Source: Streptomyces sp. f51
GTDB lineage: Bacteria; Actinomycetota; Actinomycetes; Streptomycetales; Streptomycetaceae
NCBI RefSeq assembly: GCF_037940415.1
Contig: NZ_CP149798.1
Coordinates: forward strand, 5,055,001-5,119,000
Direction: 5' to 3'
DNA length: 64,000 bases
Part shown: piece after piece, positions 58,965-64,000 of the stretch
Layout: each line of letters starts with the position of its first letter
Numbering within the stretch: position 1 is the stretch's first letter
Program-made: the position numbers and the translations under genes
The notes under the pieces: generated by a model
Seen by the model: the letters and a program-made list of their open reading frames with translations, nothing else
Database searches by the model: none
Told to the model about the DNA's origin: nothing

Positions 58965-60800
58965 GTGGATACGTCCATGTCCGGGGGCGGTCGGCACAGA
59001 CGCCGCATACGGATCGCCGTCCCGGTCGCCGCGGCGGGCCTCGCCGCCGTCGTCGCCGGTGCGCTCCTGATGTCGTCCGCGAACGCCGCGCCCGGCCCGG
59101 CGACGCTGTCCCTGCCCACCGTGAACCTCGCGAAGGCCACGCCGTCCCGGGCCGCGCTGGAGAAGCGCGTCGCGGGCGCCGTGGCCGGTGACGACACCGC
59201 GGGCCGGACGGCCCCGAAGGTGTCCCTGAGCGCCTCCACGACCCCGGCGCACGTGGACCCGAAGATCATCGGTGGCCAGACGACCGCCATCACCACGGCC
59301 CCGTGGATGGCCCAACTCTGGTACTACGACGAGGCCAAGGACATCGGCTTCTTCTGCGGTGGCTCCGTCGTCTCCCCGACGAAGATCCTCACGGCCGCGC
59401 ACTGCACCAAGGACGAGAACGGCAAGACCTACGACTGGGCGGCCAACGGTGCCGTCGTCACGAACACCGCCCAACTGCCCACCACCGACTCGGCGGGCAA
59501 CACCGACCTGCACAACGGCACGGTCAGCGGCGTCTCGCGCCAGTGGACCCACCCGTCCTACAGCCCCAGCACCATCAACAACGACATCGCGGTCATCACG
59601 CTGGCGACCCCGGTCACCGTCAAGCCGATCCGCATGACGACCTCCGGTGACACCGCGTCGTATGCGGCCGGCACCAAGGCGACGCTCTACGGCTGGGGCC
59701 GCACCACCTCCACCACCCAGGACATCTCCGAGACGCTGAAGACGGCCACGCTGCCGATCAACTCGGACAGCACGTGCAACACGGCCATGCGGTCGGTCCT
59801 CGGTGGCGTGGATGCCTTCGTCGAGGGCCACATGATCTGCGCGGGCGACCCGGCATCCGGCACGGACGCCCGTACCACCAGCGCCTGCAACGGCGACTCC
59901 GGCGGCCCGCTGATCGTCAACGGACGCATCGTGGGCGTCGTCTCCTGGGGCGTCGAGAACTGCGTCAAGAAGGGCGCGTACAGCGTCTTCTCGAAGGTCA
60001 GCGCCTACGTCGGCGCGGCCTGGCCACGGGTCGAGGACACCAACTTCAGCGGCGACCACAAGGCCGACCTGTGGGTCCGCAACGCGTCGACCAGGACGGG
60101 CTACGAGAAGACCTCCAACGGCACCTCGTTCGCCGCGCGGGTGTCGCAGGGCAACTGGGACGGCGTGAACGTCGTGCTCCAGACCGACCTCGACCGTGAC
60201 GGCATCCAGGACCTCGTGGTCCGTGACAGCGCCACCGGCGACGTCTACTGGGTCCACATCCTGGCCTCGACGGGTCGTTCGGCCACGGACAAGCTCTTCA
60301 CCAACTGGAAGACCCGCGCCCGGATCATCGCCCCCGGCGACCTCACCGGCGACGGCCTGCCCGACATCCTCTCCGTCGACTCCGCCGGAGTCATGTGGGA
60401 GTACCCGGGCAAGGGCAACGGCACCTTCTCGGCGCGCGTCCAGGTCGGCACCGGCTGGAACCAGTACAACTCGGTGCGCGGACACGGCGACTTCACCGGC
60501 GACGGCAAGGCCGACCTCATCGCGCGCAGCAAGACCGGCTCGTACGTCTACCTGTACAAGGGCACCGGCAAGACCGGCAGCGGAGCCTTCTCCACCCGCG
60601 TCAAGGTGCGCACCTGGGCCGGCTACAACGCCTTCGACGCCGTCGGTGACGTGACCGGCGACGGCAAGGCCGACTTCCTGGCCCGCACCCCCGGCGGCAC
60701 GCTCTACCTGTACCCCGGGACCGGAAAGGCCACCACCGAGATCTTTGCCACAAGGATCTCGGTAGGTACCGATTTCAAGCAGTACGACATCTTCGGCTGA
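58965..60800 (+). CDS. Secreted trypsin-like (S1) protease with FG-GAP repeats
   Basis: 611 aa from GTG 58,965. Signal peptide: basic start (RHRRRIR), hydrophobic core (VPVAAAGLAAVVAGALLM), AxA-type cut near SANAAPG. A propeptide leads to IIGG at the mature N-terminus. Catalytic triad: His in LTAAHC, Asp in NNDIAVI, Ser in CNGDSGGPL. From about residue 360 come FG-GAP/VCBS-like repeats (DRDGIQDLVV, DLTGDGLPDIL, DFTGDGKADLI, DVTGDGKADFL) expected to form a calcium-binding propeller. Acts outside the cell. Its place between rho and the LCP gene is not part of the usual conserved order. Confidence 0.92.
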   Translation: MDTSMSGGGRHRRRIRIAVPVAAAGLAAVVAGALLMSSANAAPGPATLSLPTVNLAKATPSRAALEKRVAGAVAGDDTAGRTAPKVSLSASTTPAHVDPKIIGGQTTAITTAPWMAQLWYYDEAKDIGFFCGGSVVSPTKILTAAHCTKDENGKTYDWAANGAVVTNTAQLPTTDSAGNTDLHNGTVSGVSRQWTHPSYSPSTINNDIAVITLATPVTVKPIRMTTSGDTASYAAGTKATLYGWGRTTSTTQDISETLKTATLPINSDSTCNTAMRSVLGGVDAFVEGHMICAGDPASGTDARTTSACNGDSGGPLIVNGRIVGVVSWGVENCVKKGAYSVFSKVSAYVGAAWPRVEDTNFSGDHKADLWVRNASTRTGYEKTSNGTSFAARVSQGNWDGVNVVLQTDLDRDGIQDLVVRDSATGDVYWVHILASTGRSATDKLFTNWKTRARIIAPGDLTGDGLPDILSVDSAGVMWEYPGKGNGTFSARVQVGTGWNQYNSVRGHGDFTGDGKADLIARSKTGSYVYLYKGTGKTGSGAFSTRVKVRTWAGYNAFDAVGDVTGDGKADFLARTPGGTLYLYPGTGKATTEIFATRISVGTDFKQYDIFG

Positions 60801-60810
60801 CATCGCAGGT

Positions 60811-60873
60811 GAGCGGGGTTCTCCCCGCTCCGGCCGATCACGAGGAGTGCCCATCGCGTCACGCGGTGGGCAC
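60811..60873 (+). terminator. Two tandem terminators
   Basis: GAGCGGGG/CCCCGCTC (60,811-60,818 / 60,823-60,830), then GTGCCCATCGCG/CGCGGTGGGCAC (60,847-60,858 / 60,862-60,873, one G-T pair) followed by TTTT. Confidence 0.8.
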
Positions 60874-61011
60874 TTTTCGTCGTGCAACCCTTTCCCGAGT
60901 TTCCCCGTCTGACCGTACGGAGTGACCATGGAGCGGTACGCCTCGTCACGACCAGATGGGCCTGTCCCTGAAAGCAGGGGGTAACCGACCGCAGAGCAAC
61001 CGAGGAGCCAT

Positions 61012-62145
61012 ATGCCTGCCGAGAGCACACCGGAGCCCGCCATACCGGGCGAGCCGGGCAACAGCACCCCGCGCCGCCCCGGCGGCCGCCGGGGGCCCCG
61101 CAGCACGCGGCGCAAGGCCCTGATGATCACGGCCTGGACCGCGGCGGGTGTCGTGGCGCTCGGCGGCGCCGGGGCCGGGTATCTGTTCTTCAAGCTCAAC
61201 GGCAACCTCAAGAGCGTCGACATCAACCAGGCGCTCGGCAGCGACCGGCCCCTGAAGGTCGACAACGGCTCGGAGAACATCCTGGTCCTCGGCTCCGACA
61301 GCCGCTCCGGTACGAACAAGAAGCTGGGCGGCGGCGCCGACGACGGCAGCGCCCGCTCGGACACCGCGATGATCGTCCACGTGTACAAGGGCCACAAGCG
61401 GGCCAGTGTGGTCTCCATCCCCCGTGACACCCTCGTCGGGCGGCCCTCCTGCACCGACTCCAAGGGCACCGTCCACGGAGCGGTCTCCGGCGCGATGTTC
61501 AACTCCGCCTACTCGACCGGCGGCGCGGCCTGCGCGGTGAAGACCGTCGAGTCCATGACCGGCATCCGCATGGACCACTACGTCGAGATCGACTTCAGCG
61601 GCTTCCAGAAGCTCATCGACGACCTCGGCGGCGTGACGGTCACCACGACCAAGGCCATCTCCGACCACGAGAGCCATCTGCGTCTGACCGCCGGATCGCA
61701 CAACCTCAACGGCAAGCAGGCGCTCGGCCTGGTCCGCACCCGGCACGGCGTCGGCGACGGCTCCGACCTCGGCCGCATCCAGCTCCAGCAGGCGTTCATG
61801 AAGGCCCTCGTCGGCCAGGTCAAGCACATCGGGCTCCTGTCCAACCCGAAAAAGCTGTACGACCTCGCCGACACCGCGACCAAGACGGTGACCACCGACT
61901 CCGACATCGGCAGCGTCACCGACCTCGCCTCCTTCGCCGGCGGCCTCAAGGGCATCGGCGCGTCCCACATGAACATGGTGACGATGCCCGTCCAGTACGA
62001 CCCCGCCGACGGCAACCGCGTCCTGGTCGACAAGGCCAAGGCCGCGATGGTCTGGAAGGCGCTCAAGGCCGACCGGCCGATCCCGAAGGCCGCCACCGAG
62101 GGAACCGCCACCGGCACCGCGAAGGGCGTCGTCAACCCCGGCTGA
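61012..62145 (+). CDS. LytR-CpsA-Psr (LCP) family protein
   Basis: 377 aa. A Pro/Arg-rich cytoplasmic start, one membrane helix (MITAWTAAGVVALGGAGAGYLFF), then the LCP domain: NILVLGSDSR, RSDTAMIVHV, VVSIPRDTLV, and LVRTRHGVGDGSDLGRIQLQQ, which carry the conserved Arg/Asp residues for pyrophosphate-lipid binding. It attaches glycopolymers to peptidoglycan at the outer face of the membrane. ATG 61,012 has a CGAGGAG site. Confidence 0.93.
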   Translation: MPAESTPEPAIPGEPGNSTPRRPGGRRGPRSTRRKALMITAWTAAGVVALGGAGAGYLFFKLNGNLKSVDINQALGSDRPLKVDNGSENILVLGSDSRSGTNKKLGGGADDGSARSDTAMIVHVYKGHKRASVVSIPRDTLVGRPSCTDSKGTVHGAVSGAMFNSAYSTGGAACAVKTVESMTGIRMDHYVEIDFSGFQKLIDDLGGVTVTTTKAISDHESHLRLTAGSHNLNGKQALGLVRTRHGVGDGSDLGRIQLQQAFMKALVGQVKHIGLLSNPKKLYDLADTATKTVTTDSDIGSVTDLASFAGGLKGIGASHMNMVTMPVQYDPADGNRVLVDKAKAAMVWKALKADRPIPKAATEGTATGTAKGVVNPG

Positions 62146-62337
62146 CCTGCGTGCGGGCCCCGTGCGGGCCCCTCGTGGCCACCGCCCGGGCCCCGCGCTG
62201 CCCCCGGGGGAATAGATCGCCGCGTCCCCCCGTTTTGGGGGATACGGCCAGTCCTGGCAGACTGGTACGTCGGCCCCGGTTCACGCATCCGCATCCAGCG
62301 GCGGCGACCCGGTGCCCTCCCGAAACTAGGAGACACC

Positions 62338-62559
62338 TTGAAGCGCGACATCCACCCCGAGTACGTCGAGACGCAGGTCAGCTGCACCTGTGGCGCGTCG
62401 TTCACCACCCGCAGCACGATCTCCAGCGGCACCGTCCGTGCCGAGGTCTGCTCCGAGTGCCACCCGTTCTACACGGGCAAGCAGAAGATCCTCGACACCG
62501 GTGGCCGTGTGGCCCGCTTCGAGGCCCGCTTCGGCAAGGCTGCCGCTGCCAGCAAGTAG
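62338..62559 (+). CDS. rpmE: 50S ribosomal protein L31, zinc-binding form
   Basis: 73 aa from TTG 62,338 with AGGAG. MKRDIHPEYVETQVSCTCG, then VCSECHPFYTGKQK: the four cysteines of the zinc (C+) form are present. Surface protein of the large subunit that bridges to the small one. Confidence 0.95.
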   Translation: MKRDIHPEYVETQVSCTCGASFTTRSTISSGTVRAEVCSECHPFYTGKQKILDTGGRVARFEARFGKAAAASK

Positions 62560-62730
62560 CGAGCCCACAGCGCCGGTCTTCGGAGTCCCCCGCACGGGGG
62601 ACGCCGGGACCGGCGCTTTGCGGTCCAGCCCCCTCCCCGGGCTCTCGACACGGTCGAATAGGGGAACCCCACGCCGTACCTACGTCCCCGGGCCCTTCCC
62701 GGAGCTGGGGACAGTCCATTGGAGCCGGAG

Positions 62731-63807
62731 ATGTTCGAGGCGGTCGAGGAACTGATCGGCGAGCACGCCGATCTGGAGAAGAAGCTCGCTGACCCGTCGG
62801 TCCACGCCGACCAGGCCAACGCGCGCAAGCTCAACAAGCGCTACGCCGAGCTGACCCCGATCGTCGCGACGTACCGCTCCTGGAAGCAGACCGGGGACGA
62901 CATCGGCACGGCGAAGGAGTTCGCCGCCGACGACCCCGACTTCGCCGCCGAGGTCAAGGACCTGGAGAAGCAGCGCGAGGAGCTCACCGAGAAGCTCCGC
63001 CTGCTGCTGGTCCCGCGCGACCCGAGCGACGACAAGGACGTCATCCTGGAGATCAAGGCGGGCGCCGGAGGCGACGAGTCCGCCCTGTTCGCCGGCGATC
63101 TGCTGCGCATGTACCTGCGCTACGCCGAGCGCATCGGCTGGAAGACCGAGATCATCGACGCCACCGAGTCCGAGCTCGGCGGCTACAAGGACGTCCAGGT
63201 CGCCGTGAAGACCAAGGGCGGCCAGGGTGCCACCGAGCCCGGCCAGGGCGTCTGGGCCCGCCTGAAGTACGAGGGCGGCGTGCACCGCGTGCAGCGCGTG
63301 CCCTCCACCGAGTCGCAGGGCCGCATCCACACCTCCGCCGCCGGCGTGCTCGTCACGCCCGAGGCCGAGGAGGTCGAGGTCGAGATCCTCGCGAACGACC
63401 TGCGGATCGACGTCTACCGCTCCTCGGGCCCCGGCGGCCAGTCCGTCAACACGACCGACTCCGCGGTGCGCATCACGCACATTCCCACCGGAGTCGTCGC
63501 TTCCTGCCAGAACGAGAAGAGCCAGCTTCAGAACAAGGAGCAGGCCATGCGTATCCTGCGCTCCAGGCTCCTCGCGGCGGCGCAGGAGGAAGCGGAGCGT
63601 GAGGCCTCCGACGTCCGCCGCAGCCAGGTCCGCACGGTCGACCGCTCCGAGAAGATCCGTACGTACAACTTCCCGGAGAATCGCATCTCGGACCACCGCG
63701 TCGGCTTCAAGGCGTACAACTTGGACCAGGTCCTCGACGGAGAGCTCGACGCCGTCATCCAGGCCTGCGTCGACGCGGACTCGGCCGCCAAGCTCGCCGC
63801 AGCGTAA
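62731..63807 (+). CDS. prfA: Peptide chain release factor 1
   Basis: 358 aa; ATG 62,731 chosen, with GGAG six bases before it, over a TTG four codons earlier. The GGQ catalytic loop is SSGPGGQSVNTTDSAVR and the stop-codon-reading tripeptide region lies around EGGVHRVQRVPSTESQGRIHTS. Releases the peptide at UAA and UAG. Its Gln in GGQ is methylated by PrmC, coded next. Confidence 0.96.
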   Translation: MFEAVEELIGEHADLEKKLADPSVHADQANARKLNKRYAELTPIVATYRSWKQTGDDIGTAKEFAADDPDFAAEVKDLEKQREELTEKLRLLLVPRDPSDDKDVILEIKAGAGGDESALFAGDLLRMYLRYAERIGWKTEIIDATESELGGYKDVQVAVKTKGGQGATEPGQGVWARLKYEGGVHRVQRVPSTESQGRIHTSAAGVLVTPEAEEVEVEILANDLRIDVYRSSGPGGQSVNTTDSAVRITHIPTGVVASCQNEKSQLQNKEQAMRILRSRLLAAAQEEAEREASDVRRSQVRTVDRSEKIRTYNFPENRISDHRVGFKAYNLDQVLDGELDAVIQACVDADSAAKLAAA

Positions 63808-63850
63808 TCACCGCACGACCCACGACAACAGCTCAGCCCGGAGGACCAGC

Positions 63851-64000
63851 GTGAACCTGCTGCTCGCGGAAGTGGCCCAGGCCACCCAGCGGCTGGCCGA
63901 CGCCGGCGTGCCCTCGCCGCGCAACGACGCGGAGGAGCTCGCCGCCTTCGTGCACGGCGTGAAGCGGGGCGAGCTGCACACCGTCAAGGACGTGGACTTC
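63851..64000 (+). CDS. prmC: Release factor glutamine methyltransferase PrmC, 3' end outside window
   Basis: First 50 codons from GTG 63,851 (GGAGGA ribosome site). The N-terminal helical part (MNLLLAEVAQATQRLADAG, PRNDAEELAAFVHG) fits PrmC/HemK; the catalytic NPPY region is beyond the window. The prfA-prmC order supports the call. Confidence 0.88.
   Translation, partial: MNLLLAEVAQATQRLADAGVPSPRNDAEELAAFVHGVKRGELHTVKDVDF

Noticed and set aside
1..64000. CRISPR array
   Set aside because: No regular direct repeats with spacers of constant length were seen, and no cas genes.

Overview
The window is high-GC actinobacterial DNA and almost certainly a Streptomyces chromosome. On the right is the conserved block tRNA-Arg(CCG) - response regulator - ArgS-like protein - lysA - hom - thrC - thrB - rho - LCP protein - rpmE - prfA - prmC, in the order I remember from Streptomyces chromosomes. 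On the left is the tail of a chromosomal GNAT acetyltransferase. Nearly everything between about 0.7 and 48.7 kb looks like acquired DNA next to the tRNA-Arg gene.

The inserted DNA reads as two actinomycete integrative and conjugative elements (AICEs) in tandem. Element B (27,338-48,705) is bounded by an exact 43-bp direct repeat. One copy is the 3' part of the tRNA-Arg gene (48,663-48,705) and the other is a detached copy at 27,338-27,380. Element A lies to its left and ends at the same detached copy. Its left edge is less certain, but a 17-bp match to the anticodon-arm part of the repeat sits at 680-696, just beyond the GNAT gene. The two integrases and the two excisionases are clear paralogues, which fits successive insertion at one site.

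Element A carries defence-like cargo at its left. First comes a three-gene cassette: SNF2-type helicase with a DUF3883 end, DUF1156/COG1743 adenine methylase, and DUF499/COG1483 ATPase. A compositionally foreign SMC-like ATPase with a C-terminal HEPN-like RNPVAH motif and a cysteine cluster follows. Then comes a GntR-controlled patch (DUF1152 protein, a broken HEAT-type gene, a Zn-finger-like small protein, an RsbW-like ATPase). The AICE core follows: KorSA-like GntR regulator, FtsK/TraB translocase, Spd-type spread proteins, RepSA-type initiator, Xis, Int. A lone DndB-like (DGQHR) gene sits between int and the attachment site.

Element B starts with a Shedu/DUF4263-like nuclease candidate and a HEPN/Toprim-type protein. 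Next come regulators (tandem-wHTH GntR, HD protein, Pif-like Nudix, XRE-type protein), small transfer genes, a GGDEF protein, SpdB-like and TraB proteins, a C5 cytosine methylase, a Prim-Pol plus DUF3987 replication module, Xis and Int. A leaderless subtilase with a small partner gene sits between int and the tRNA. Non-coding structure is rich: operator clusters, a CTAG-rich repeat block behind traB (clt candidate), an iteron-like CACAGAAA array before xis, and a family of hairpins that share a conserved loop.

The best candidates for little-described biology are the helicase/methylase/DUF499 cassette, the SMC-HEPN protein, the cytosolic subtilase pair, and the conserved-loop hairpins. All functional statements come from reading motifs; no database search was run.
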